A stretch of 64,000 nucleotides of DNA from CBDFKF01 sp965248765 (GTDB lineage: Bacteria; Pseudomonadota; Alphaproteobacteria; VGEJ01): the NCBI GenBank assembly GCA_965248765.1, contig CBDFKF010000003.1:682001-746000 (forward strand). Reading direction: 5' to 3'. Both the position numbers and the translations under genes were made by a program. Within the stretch, counting starts at the first letter, position 1. Each line of letters opens with the position of its first letter. Below the pieces are notes generated by a model, which had not been told where the DNA came from, did not search any database, and saw nothing but the letters and a program-made list of their open reading frames with translations. Below are positions 1 to 7,793 of the stretch, in pieces.

Positions 1-1031
1 CAGACCAGCTCCGTCGCATACATGGCCGAGTCGAAGTAGACCCCCGCCGAGGCCGGTGGCTCGGCATGGAACATGGTACCCGTGCGAGTCAGCACTTGGA
101 GCGGGCGAAACGATCCATCGTTGCACACCGAAAAAGGACTCGTCAGCGCCTTGAAGATCACCCGCACGCCGGCCATCGTGCACAAATGCGGGCAGTTGAA
201 GGCTCCCGGCAGCGGCCCTGGGTTGTCGCGCAGATCGACGACGAAGTCCTCGCCATCGACCGTGACCGCGACCCGTATGGGGAGACCGTTGTCCATCCGG
301 TCCTCGGCCTCGTAGACACCATTGGGCAGCTCCGCCACAGCCCGGCGCGACACCGCCTCGGCGTGGTCGAGAACACTCTCCATTGCCAGTTCAACCGCCC
401 CGACGCCGTACTTCTCGGCCATCTCGCGAACCCGCCGCTCGCCGCAGCGGATCGAAGCGACGCCCGCCCACATATCGCCAAGCACCTGCTCGTGCGCGCG
501 GCTGTTGGCAGCGATCATGTCGAGCACCGACGGGAGAGGGCGGCCGCGCTCGAATAGCTTGACCTCGGGGAACAGTATGCCCTCCTGGAACAGCTCGGCG
601 GCGTCGGTCGCGATGCCACCAGCCACCATGCCGCCAATATCGCCCCAATGGGCCTTGTTGCCGGTCCAAGCGATCACCCGATCGCCATGGAAGACCGGCA
701 TGATGAGCGCAACGTCGTTCAGATGGGTGACCCCGCCCGAGTGCGGATCGTTGGTCATGAAGATGTCGCCCGGGTGGATGTCGTTGCGCGGACCGAACTT
801 GGCGATCATCGCCTTCGTCGCCGCATCGAGCGTGCCGATGAAGATCGGCACGCCAGCACCCTGCGAGGCCAGCTCTCCGGTGGCGTTGGTCGTGCCGACG
901 CCAAAATCGAGCACCTCGTAGATGATTGAGCTCATCGCGGCCTTGCGCATGACCGCGAACATCTCGTCACAAACGGCGGCAAGCGAGCCTTGGATGATCT
1001 CGATGGTGAAGGGATCGTGGTCGCGCGGCAT
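1..1031 (-). CDS. Hydantoinase B/oxoprolinase family subunit (HyuB), 3' end beyond window
   Basis: The first 343 codons of a HyuB-type subunit, running off the left edge. HyuB proteins are the partner of HyuA ATPases in enzymes that open hydantoin, oxoproline or lactam rings, and in acetone-type carboxylases. Seen: ATG at 1031, 10 bases after the stop of the dipeptidase-like gene, an N-terminal stretch with DPFTIEIIQGSL, and the family motif NDPHSGG-THLND at about residues 94-106. No HyuA lies on its upstream side, so its ATPase partner, if adjacent, is beyond the left edge. It is probably the last visible gene of the Dpp transporter operon, which suggests that it processes an imported compound. 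The family is clear; the substrate is unknown. Confidence 0.88.
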   Translation of the reverse strand, partial: MPRDHDPFTIEIIQGSLAAVCDEMFAVMRKAAMSSIIYEVLDFGVGTTNATGELASQGAGVPIFIGTLDAATKAMIAKFGPRNDIHPGDIFMTNDPHSGGVTHLNDVALIMPVFHGDRVIAWTGNKAHWGDIGGMVAGGIATDAAELFQEGILFPEVKLFERGRPLPSVLDMIAANSRAHEQVLGDMWAGVASIRCGERRVREMAEKYGVGAVELAMESVLDHAEAVSRRAVAELPNGVYEAEDRMDNGLPIRVAVTVDGEDFVVDLRDNPGPLPGAFNCPHLCTMAGVRVIFKALTSPFSVCNDGSFRPLQVLTRTGTMFHAEPPASAGVYFDSAMYATELV

Positions 1032-1041
1032 CGCCCGTCCC

Positions 1042-2061
1042 CTACTTCCAGACCTCGCGCGCGATCCTCAGGTAGTTCTCGCCGAAGATGCCGCGGATGT
1101 CGGGCTCGGTGTAGCCTCGCCGCAGCATTTCCTCGGTCAGGGCCGGCAGCTGCTCAGGCTGGAAGAACTGCGCCGGCGGGTCATCGCCGTAGTCGCGCCA
1201 ATAGCGATCCTTGTTGGCGAGGAAGAACTGATTCCAACCCTCAAGGTCGTAGACCAGGTCGATGCCAAGGCCGACATGCGCCGGGCCCGCCACTTCGACG
1301 ATATGATCGAGGTGGCGCATGAAGGCCTCGACCGAGGCATCGTCCTCGCCGAGGAAGATGCCGACGCCGGTGACGCCGACGAGCCCGCCGGTGGCGGCGC
1401 ACGCCTTGATCTGATCGTCGTGGATATTGCGGCCGTGGTCGGTGAGGACGCGGGCGTTGGAATGCGAGAACACGACAGGCTGGGTGGTGATATCCAGCGC
1501 CTGCATGGTCGCGCGATAGCCGGTGTGGGAGCAGTCGAGCAGCATGCCGACCCGGTTCATCTCGACGACGAGATCGCCACCGAATTGGCTCAAGCCTCCG
1601 TCCGCCGCCTCGTGACAGCCGTCGGCGGCGAGGTTGCGGACATTGTAGGCGAGGATCATCTGGCGGACGCCGAGCTTGTAGTAGGCCTCGACCAGGCTGA
1701 GATCGCCGCCAAGCCCGTTCGAGCCCTGGAAGTTGAAGCCGACCGCGAGCTTGCCTTGCGCCTTTGCGCGGACGATATCATCCGCGGTCTCGACCAGGAC
1801 GTAGCGATCTGGCTCGGCGAGAAAGCGCCCGCGTTGTTGGGCGAGGTGCCGGAACGTAGCCTCGATCCACGTCCAATCGTCGGCCAGCGTGAGCGACACG
1901 AAATCGACGCCGGCCGCGGGATAACGCGGTAACACCGCCTCACGCGCTTCCTCTTTGAGATCCTCCTCCCAGTTGACGGTTATGTCGCAGATCATGGCCT
2001 CAGCCACTAGCGCCGCCGCGCGCGCAGCAAGATCGGGTTCGTGGACAGATTGCTCGCTCAT
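1042..2061 (-). CDS. Membrane dipeptidase-like protein, peptidase M19 family, divergent metal site
   Basis: A 339-residue M19 (renal dipeptidase) family protein. The ATG at 2061 (MSEQSVHEPD) was chosen because an upstream in-frame start would run into the ATPase gene and adds arginine-rich sequence unlike the family. Two histidine ligands of the binuclear zinc site are recognisable, in LLDCSHTG and VFSHSNAR. The N-terminal His-x-Asp is not: the matching stretch reads ICDITVNW. The usual bridging Glu is Gln in NFQGSN. Known M19 enzymes cleave dipeptides and some lactams. This one lies directly downstream of five Dpp genes and upstream of hyuB, so a role on an imported peptide-like compound is likely, but catalysis by the standard mechanism is doubtful. 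Confidence 0.85.
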   Translation of the reverse strand: MSEQSVHEPDLAARAAALVAEAMICDITVNWEEDLKEEAREAVLPRYPAAGVDFVSLTLADDWTWIEATFRHLAQQRGRFLAEPDRYVLVETADDIVRAKAQGKLAVGFNFQGSNGLGGDLSLVEAYYKLGVRQMILAYNVRNLAADGCHEAADGGLSQFGGDLVVEMNRVGMLLDCSHTGYRATMQALDITTQPVVFSHSNARVLTDHGRNIHDDQIKACAATGGLVGVTGVGIFLGEDDASVEAFMRHLDHIVEVAGPAHVGLGIDLVYDLEGWNQFFLANKDRYWRDYGDDPPAQFFQPEQLPALTEEMLRRGYTEPDIRGIFGENYLRIAREVWK

Positions 2062-2072
2062 GGGCTCGTCAC

Positions 2073-3068
2073 CTAGGTTGCCGCAGCCGCGGCGGCGCGG
2101 ATCGGGCCGTGATCGCCGGCGGCAGGGTTGAGACACGCAGCGCTGTGGTCCGCGCCGAAGTCGCTGAACTCGGGAGTCCTTTCCCAGCAATGGTCAAGCG
2201 CGTACGGGCAACGCGGCGCAAAGTCGCAGCCGTCCGACGAACGCTCCTCACCTTGCAGCAGGTCGCGGCTCCACGGCCATTGAGGGCGGTGCGCCTCCTC
2301 CGCCGCCGAGACGACCGGTACCGAGGAGAGGAGCATCATCGTGTAACGATGGCGGGGCTCGGCGAACACGACCTCGGTCGGGCCAATCTCGACGACGCGC
2401 CCGCGATACATCACCGCGATTCGCGAGGTCATGTTCCGCACAACGCCGAGGTCATGGGTGATGAACAAATAGGTCAGACTGAAGCGGCTCTGGAGGTCGG
2501 CAAGGAGTCGGAGAACCAGCGCCTGAACGGAGACATCGAGGGCGGAAGTGGGTTCATCGAGAATGACGAGGTCCGGGTTCGCAGCCAACGCGCGGGCCAA
2601 CGCGGCGCGCTGCCGCTGACCGCCCGAGAGCGCGCCCGGATAACGGTCGGTGTATTCGGGCGGTAGCCCAACGATTTCCAGCAACTCGATCACCCGCTTC
2701 CGCGCCTCGCTCGCGGTGTGCACCATGTCGTGGACGCGCAGCGGCAGCTCAACGGCTTGGCGTATCGTGCGCTTCGGGTTCAGGGTCGAGAGCGGGTTTT
2801 GCTGCACCACCTGGATCCTGCGTCGCAGCGGCCGCGGCCGGTCGGGGCGGAGCGCCTCGCCATCAAAGCGGATGTCTCCCGAACTGGGCGCCTCGATGCC
2901 AAGAATGAGCTTGGCCAAGGTGGTTTTGCCCGACCCCGATTCACCGACAATCGCCATGCTCTCACCGGCTTCCACCCGCAGGCTCACCCCGTCCAGCGCT
3001 TTCACAGTGCGGCGGCCGACCGCGTAGTGCTTGCGCAGATCGGCGACCTCGAGCAGCGGCTCAGGCAC
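2073..3068 (-). CDS. dppF: Peptide ABC transporter ATP-binding protein (DppF-like)
   Basis: A 331-residue ATPase of the dipeptide/oligopeptide/nickel importer family. Walker A GESGSGKTT is at about 42-50, the signature LSGGQRQR at about 147-154 and Walker B LVILDEP at about 167-173. The C-terminal oligopeptide-transporter extension carries the cysteine cluster CDFAPRCPYALDHC. The GTG at 3068 overlaps the stop of the upstream ATPase gene by 8 bases (3061-3068) and is preferred. An ATG at 3098 would add ten residues read from within the neighbour. It pairs with the next ATPase to power the DppBC permease at the inner membrane. The substrate could be peptides or peptide-like amides. Confidence 0.92.
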   Translation of the reverse strand: MPEPLLEVADLRKHYAVGRRTVKALDGVSLRVEAGESMAIVGESGSGKTTLAKLILGIEAPSSGDIRFDGEALRPDRPRPLRRRIQVVQQNPLSTLNPKRTIRQAVELPLRVHDMVHTASEARKRVIELLEIVGLPPEYTDRYPGALSGGQRQRAALARALAANPDLVILDEPTSALDVSVQALVLRLLADLQSRFSLTYLFITHDLGVVRNMTSRIAVMYRGRVVEIGPTEVVFAEPRHRYTMMLLSSVPVVSAAEEAHRPQWPWSRDLLQGEERSSDGCDFAPRCPYALDHCWERTPEFSDFGADHSAACLNPAAGDHGPIRAAAAAAT

Positions 3069-4050
3069 GCGCCGCCCCAAGCTGTTCCGGCTCGGCATCG
3101 AGGATGCAGGCCATACGATGTCCGGCGCCGAGGTCGACCACCGGCGGCTGCTCCTCGCAAATTGGCTGGGCGTAAGGGCAGCGCGGATGAAACCGGCAGC
3201 CCGCTGGTGCCGCCGTATAGTCAGGCACCATGCCGTCGATCGGGCGCGGCAGACTGCCTCCTGTCAATTTGGGCACCGCATCGAGCAAAGCACGCGTATA
3301 CGGATGCGCGGGCCGTGAGAACAGCGTCTCGACGTCCGCCTCCTCGACGATCGAGCCCGCGTACATCACATAGACGCGCTGGGCGAACTCACGGACGACA
3401 CCGAGATTGTGGGTGATGATGAGGACCGCCGCCTGCGATTCCTCTGTGAGTTCCCGCATCAAGAGCAGCGTTTGTTCCTGGACGGTCACATCGAGCGCAG
3501 AGCCGGGCTCGTCGGCAAGCACGAGCTCCGGTCGGTTGACCAGCGCCATCGTGATCAAGACGCGTTGCGCGAGCCCGCCGGAGAGCTGGAACGGATAGGC
3601 CGCGAGGACACGGTCCGGATCGACGATCGCGACCCGGCGCAAGGCCTCGCAGGCGATCTCGTAGGCCTCTTGCCTGCCCTGTGCGCCGCCGCCGCGCCGG
3701 ATCACGTTCAGTAGCTGATCGCGGATCGTGAACACCGGGTTCAACGCCGCGGTAGGATCCTGGAAGATCATGGAAATACGCCGCCCGCGGATCCCACCCC
3801 AAGCGCTCTCGCGGAGCCCCACGAGCTCTTCGTCGTGAAAGCGGATCGAGCCGGCGATCGAGACGTTGCGTTGGCGTAGCAAGCCGAGGATCGCGCGCAC
3901 CGTCACTGACTTGCCGCAGCCCGACTCGCCGACGATCGCCACCCGCTCGCCCTTCTCCACCCGCAGGTTGATGCCGTTGAGCACGTGCGAGAGGCCCTCG
4001 AACATCGAGAACCGAAGGTGCAGATCCGCGATCTCTAAGAGCGGCGCCAC
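3061..4050 (-). CDS. dppD: Peptide ABC transporter ATP-binding protein (DppD-like)
   Basis: The 329-residue second ATPase of the importer. Walker A GESGCGKS is at about 41-48, followed by a Q-loop in MIFQDPTAALNP. The signature LSGGLAQR is at 156-163 and Walker B LVLADEP just after, where EPGSALD replaces the more usual EPTTALD. The C-terminal cysteine cluster CRFHPRCPYAQPIC is typical of oligopeptide/nickel transporter ATPases. The start is GTG at 4050, a few bases from the end of the permease gene. Its 3' end overlaps the following ATPase gene, which points to translational coupling. It would form the ATPase heterodimer with the DppF-like protein. Confidence 0.92.
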   Translation of the reverse strand: MAPLLEIADLHLRFSMFEGLSHVLNGINLRVEKGERVAIVGESGCGKSVTVRAILGLLRQRNVSIAGSIRFHDEELVGLRESAWGGIRGRRISMIFQDPTAALNPVFTIRDQLLNVIRRGGGAQGRQEAYEIACEALRRVAIVDPDRVLAAYPFQLSGGLAQRVLITMALVNRPELVLADEPGSALDVTVQEQTLLLMRELTEESQAAVLIITHNLGVVREFAQRVYVMYAGSIVEEADVETLFSRPAHPYTRALLDAVPKLTGGSLPRPIDGMVPDYTAAPAGCRFHPRCPYAQPICEEQPPVVDLGAGHRMACILDAEPEQLGAARA

Positions 4051-4053
4051 GTT

Positions 4054-4902
4054 CTAGACCTCGACGTGAAGCACGTCGCGCAGGCCATCACCCAGTAAGC
4101 TGAAGCCAAGGACGATGACCATGATGCCGATGCTCGGGAACACCGGCATCCACCAACCGTCGGTGATAAAATCCATGCCCTCCGCAACCATACGGCCGAG
4201 ATCCGGGGTCGGCGGCTGGACCCCGAGGCCCACGAATCCGAGGGCGGCGACGATGATGATGACGAAGGCCATATCCAACGTCACCTTGGTCAGAATGCTG
4301 GGCACGCAGTTGGGGAGGATCTCGCGGAACAGGATGTGGGCGTGCGATGCGCCAACGACCCGGGCCGCCACCACGAAGTCCTCGGTACGGATGGAGCGGG
4401 TCAGGTTGTAGACCATGCGCGTGGTCCACGGCCACCATAGCGCCGAGATCGCGATCATGACGTTGACCATCGAGGGCGGCAGAACACCAACGATCGCCAT
4501 TCCTAGGACCAGGGGCGGGAGTGCCAGGAAGATGTCTGTGAGCCGCATGACGACGGTCTCAATGCGCCCGCCGAAATAGCCGCCAACGAGCCCGAGGATC
4601 ACGCCGATCGGCACCGCTATCCCCAAAACGACGACCCCCAGGCCGAACGACACTCGGTAGGCGTGTACGAGCCGAGAAAAGACGTCGCGGCCCATGTTGT
4701 CGGTGCCGAACATATTGCGCTCGCCAGGTGGCGCGCTCGCGTTCTTGAAGTCCACGAACATGCCGGTGTGCTCGGGATACGGCGTGACGTTGGGCGCGAA
4801 CGTGGTGGCAAGAACGATGATGACGACGATCGCCAAGCCGACCACGGATAGCGGGTTCCGGGCGAACTGGTACCACGCCCGGGACCGCCGCCAGATCCTC
4901 AC
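4054..4902 (-). CDS. dppC: Peptide ABC transporter permease (DppC-like)
   Basis: A 282-residue inner-membrane permease of the DppC/OppC type. The GTG at 4902 overlaps the dppB stop as GTGA and was chosen over an ATG at 5070 that lies deep inside dppB and adds an arginine-rich, non-membrane leader. Visible are an N-terminal hydrophobic segment (LSVVGLAIVVIIVLATTF), a periplasmic region with NMFGTDNMGRDVFSR, and the permease core with the EAA-like coupling loop VAARVVGASHAHILFREILP. More membrane segments follow. It forms the translocation channel with DppB. Confidence 0.92.
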   Translation of the reverse strand: MRIWRRSRAWYQFARNPLSVVGLAIVVIIVLATTFAPNVTPYPEHTGMFVDFKNASAPPGERNMFGTDNMGRDVFSRLVHAYRVSFGLGVVVLGIAVPIGVILGLVGGYFGGRIETVVMRLTDIFLALPPLVLGMAIVGVLPPSMVNVMIAISALWWPWTTRMVYNLTRSIRTEDFVVAARVVGASHAHILFREILPNCVPSILTKVTLDMAFVIIIVAALGFVGLGVQPPTPDLGRMVAEGMDFITDGWWMPVFPSIGIMVIVLGFSLLGDGLRDVLHVEV

Positions 4903-5924
4903 CGCGCCTCTCCTTGCAAGCGGATGCGCGGGTTGATGTAGGCGACCAGGAGATCGACCACGATGTTCACGACCACGAACATCAAGCCGATCACGAGCAC
5001 GGTGCCAACGATGGCGTTGAGGTCCTTTTGCAGTATCGCGTAGACGCCGTAGCGCGCTAGGCCCGGCCAATTGAACACGACCTCGACCAGGAAGGCCGAG
5101 CCCAGCATGACCGAAAAATCGAGCCCCAGAACCGTGAGCGTCGGGATCATCGCCGGCCTCAGCGCATACTTGAAAGCGATGGAGCGTTCCGAGAAGTTGA
5201 AGGCTCGCGCCATCTCAATGTATTGCCGGCCATAGGTTTCGACCATGTTGGCACGGGTGAGCCGGGCGGCTTGGCCGAGCCCAGCGAGCGCCAGCGCGAT
5301 CGCCGGCAGGATCAGGTGCGAAAGCGCATCCCAAAACGCCCTCCCGTCTCCCGCCACCAGGGCGTCAAGCGTATAGAAGCCGCTGAAGTGCTCGGGCCTG
5401 ATCATCGGGTCGACAAGTCGGCCCGCCACCGGCAACAGGCCGAGGGTGTGACCGAACACCAGCATCAGGATGATGGCCCAGACAAAGCTCGGGCTCACCA
5501 CCCCCAACAGCGCAACGATCCGCGAGGCGTTGTCGATCGGTCCGTCTCGGTAGCGTGCCGCGACCACCCCGAGCGGGATGCCAAATACGATCATCACCAC
5601 GCCGGCGGCGATGACGAGTTCCAAGGTCGCGGGCAGAAAATCGGCGATGTTCTGGGATACCGGGCTCTTGTGGAAGGTCGACTCGCCGAGATCTCCGCGC
5701 GACAGCCCCTTTAGGAACTCCCAGTACTGCACTGGGATCGGATCGTTTAGATGCAGTCGGTCGCGATAGAGATCGACCATCTCTTGAGACGCCTTGTAGC
5801 CCAGTGCGAGCCGTGCCGGATCGCCCGGGATCACCCGCGCGACGACGAAGATCAGGATCGACAGCCCGATCATGACCAGGGCGCCCAGGACGAGCCGCCG
5901 CCCAAGGAATCGCAGCACGATCAT
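4899..5924 (-). CDS. dppB: Peptide ABC transporter permease (DppB-like)
   Basis: A 341-residue permease of the DppB/OppB type. It starts with a membrane segment (LGALVMIGLSILIFVVARVI) followed by the family motif PGDPARLALG. The transmembrane core carries the coupling loop YIEMARAFNFSERSIAFKYALRPA and the C-terminal IVDLLVAYINPRIR typical of DppB. The ATG at 5924 has only a weak ribosome binding site. The gene is separated from the binding-protein gene by 86 bases holding a strong terminator-like hairpin, so permease expression probably depends on partial read-through. Confidence 0.93.
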   Translation of the reverse strand: MIVLRFLGRRLVLGALVMIGLSILIFVVARVIPGDPARLALGYKASQEMVDLYRDRLHLNDPIPVQYWEFLKGLSRGDLGESTFHKSPVSQNIADFLPATLELVIAAGVVMIVFGIPLGVVAARYRDGPIDNASRIVALLGVVSPSFVWAIILMLVFGHTLGLLPVAGRLVDPMIRPEHFSGFYTLDALVAGDGRAFWDALSHLILPAIALALAGLGQAARLTRANMVETYGRQYIEMARAFNFSERSIAFKYALRPAMIPTLTVLGLDFSVMLGSAFLVEVVFNWPGLARYGVYAILQKDLNAIVGTVLVIGLMFVVVNIVVDLLVAYINPRIRLQGEAR

Positions 5925-5941
5925 CGTCTGAACCTAGCGTC

Positions 5942-5983
5942 AAAAAAAGCAAGTGGCGGCGGCCACCGCTGGGCCGCCGCCAC
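5942..5983 (-). terminator. Terminator/attenuator between binding-protein and permease genes
   Basis: A perfect 12-bp GC stem (5953-5964 with 5972-5983, loop of 7). On the minus strand it is followed by TTGC and then seven T residues (complement of the A run at 5942-5948). It lies just after the binding-protein stop and before dppB, so it fits an intrinsic terminator that lowers permease/ATPase expression relative to the abundant periplasmic binding protein. Confidence 0.8.
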
Positions 5984-6010
5984 GTCTAAACCGATCCAAC
6001 CGATAGGTTT

Positions 6011-7609
6011 TCAGTTGACCTCGGTGAGCCGGAAGTTGAAGTCGGCCCAGATAAAGCCTGTGAGCTTGGCCGGATCTTCGAAGGGAAGCGTGACGGCGTC
6101 GCGCTTCGCATAGACAGCGATCGAATCGAAGGCGAACACGTTGGGCTGTTCCGCGATGATCGCGCGCTGCACTTCCTTGTACAGATCCTCACGCTTGGCC
6201 GCATTGGTCTCCCCCCGCGCCGCTTCGAGCATCGCGTCGACCTTGTCGTTCAGCAGCCACTCCGTCGAGCTCCACAGGCCCTTGCCGCTCGAGTGGTACA
6301 GCTCGTAGAGAAGCGGATCGATGTCCGGCGTCGCCGCGTTGTGGATCACGAACTGGACGTTGCCAGAAGTCTCGATCGCCCCGGCGCGCTCGATGAACGC
6401 GGGAAAGGTGAGCTCCGTGAGCTCGGCCTTGACGCCGATCTCGGCCAAGTTGGCAGCCACCAGAAGCGCGATCTTCTGGTGGAGGAAACAGCAAAGGTGC
6501 GAAATGACCTCGACCGGCGGCCAGGTATTGGCATCGTATTCCGCGAGTTCGAGTTCTTTCTTCGCCGCCGCCAAATCGCGGCTTCCCGGCGTTAGGCCTT
6601 TGTCATAGCCCATCATGCCGCCGGGGATCGGGCCTCGAGCGGGGGCGCCGGCGAACAGGCCTTCCTTGATCTTGATGATGTCCTGCAGTGCCTCGTAGTC
6701 GGTCGCGTACGCGAGCGCTCTACGAATGTGAACATTGTCGGTGGGCGCAAGCTTGGTGTTGATTTTGATATAGCCGGCGCCGGTCTGCGGCTCGCCTACC
6801 GCCGAGATGCCGTCGACCTTGTCGAGCGCGGAGTAGGTCTCGTAGGGCTGCCACATCGACGAGACGTCGTGCTCGCCGCGCTCCATCAGCGCCCGAAGGG
6901 TCGCCGGCTCGAGGCTGTAGCGCATGCGCGCCTCGTCGGGCGATTTGGGGCCGAATGGTAGCCAATATCCGTCGAACCGCTTCATGACAGTGAGCTCTTG
7001 CTTGTTGTGCGAGATCACCGTGTAAGCGCCCGAGCCGGCGTCGTTGCTCTCCAGATAGGCGCGGCCATAGTCGCCGAGATCGCCAAAGTCGCCGTCCTTT
7101 ATGTTAGCCAGCAACAGCTTCTTGTTAATGATTGGCAGTCGGACCAGGGCGGCCAGGAACGGCGCATAGGGCCGCTCCAGCGTAAACGTCACCGTGTGCG
7201 AGTCGGCCGCCTCGGCAGATTTCACCCAGCCCCTGAACAGATGCGAGTAACCGAGCGCGAGGGTGACCATCCGATCCAGCGAGAACACCACGTCTTCGGA
7301 TGTCATGGGCGTCCCGTCGTGAAACTTCACGTCGGTCCGCATCTTGAAGGTGTGGACGAGCCCGTCGTCCGAGGATGTCCAGCTCTCCGCCACGTGAGGG
7401 ATGACTTTGCCGCCAGGGCCGACCCACACCAACGTGTCGTAGATATTGGACACCAGGATCAAATCGGCGAAATCGGTGGCGTGAGCCGGGTCGAACTCGC
7501 CGACTGCGGCCTCCTCCATGCTGAAGACGCGCTTGTCCTGCGCCTCAGCGACGGCCAGCGGCAAGGCAACGACCGCTGCTGCCACCGCGCCAATAATTCG
7601 CGATCTCAT
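6011..7609 (-). CDS. dppA: ABC transporter substrate-binding protein, family 5 (DppA-like)
   Basis: A 532-residue periplasmic solute-binding protein of the SBP_bac_5 family (dipeptide, oligopeptide, nickel). It has a short Sec signal (MRSRIIGAVAAAVVALPLAV, cleavage probably after AEA). The family core is recognisable in HVAESWTSSDDGLVHTFKMR and DVKFHDGTPMTSEDVVFSLDRM. The length is normal for the family. The ATG at 7609 is preceded by GGGAGGACGAAG. It is the first gene of the operon and would capture the ligand for DppBCDF. The family binds many things besides peptides, so the ligand is unknown. Confidence 0.94.
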   Translation of the reverse strand: MRSRIIGAVAAAVVALPLAVAEAQDKRVFSMEEAAVGEFDPAHATDFADLILVSNIYDTLVWVGPGGKVIPHVAESWTSSDDGLVHTFKMRTDVKFHDGTPMTSEDVVFSLDRMVTLALGYSHLFRGWVKSAEAADSHTVTFTLERPYAPFLAALVRLPIINKKLLLANIKDGDFGDLGDYGRAYLESNDAGSGAYTVISHNKQELTVMKRFDGYWLPFGPKSPDEARMRYSLEPATLRALMERGEHDVSSMWQPYETYSALDKVDGISAVGEPQTGAGYIKINTKLAPTDNVHIRRALAYATDYEALQDIIKIKEGLFAGAPARGPIPGGMMGYDKGLTPGSRDLAAAKKELELAEYDANTWPPVEVISHLCCFLHQKIALLVAANLAEIGVKAELTELTFPAFIERAGAIETSGNVQFVIHNAATPDIDPLLYELYHSSGKGLWSSTEWLLNDKVDAMLEAARGETNAAKREDLYKEVQRAIIAEQPNVFAFDSIAVYAKRDAVTLPFEDPAKLTGFIWADFNFRLTEVN

Positions 7610-7646
7610 CTTCGTCCTCCCTTGTGGTTCAACGCTCTTTTTCGCG

Positions 7647-7676
7647 AGGATACTTGGGCGGGCCGAGTGCCGTCAA
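7647..7676 (-). promoter_or_regulatory. Candidate sigma70-type promoter for the Dpp operon
   Basis: On the minus strand TTGACG (7671-7676) is followed after an 18-base spacer by TATCCT (7647-7652), about 38 bases upstream of the dppA ATG. Predicted by eye only; no operator was recognised. Confidence 0.5.
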
Positions 7677-7707
7677 ACTCGACCGCGCCCCGATGGCAAG
7701 GAAGCTG

Positions 7708-7737
7708 TTGCTAGCCCGAGTAGCCGCGCACTATGTT
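7708..7737 (+). promoter_or_regulatory. Weak candidate promoter for the HyuB-HyuA-HyuB operon
   Basis: TTGCTA (7708-7713), an 18-base spacer and TATGTT (7732-7737), about 55 bases upstream of the first HyuB ATG, in the divergent gap opposite dppA. The hexamers are imperfect. Confidence 0.3.
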
Positions 7738-7793
7738 TGCTAAATGTGCGCGCCAACAATTTCCGGGCGAGTTACCAACACAGGACGGTAGGG

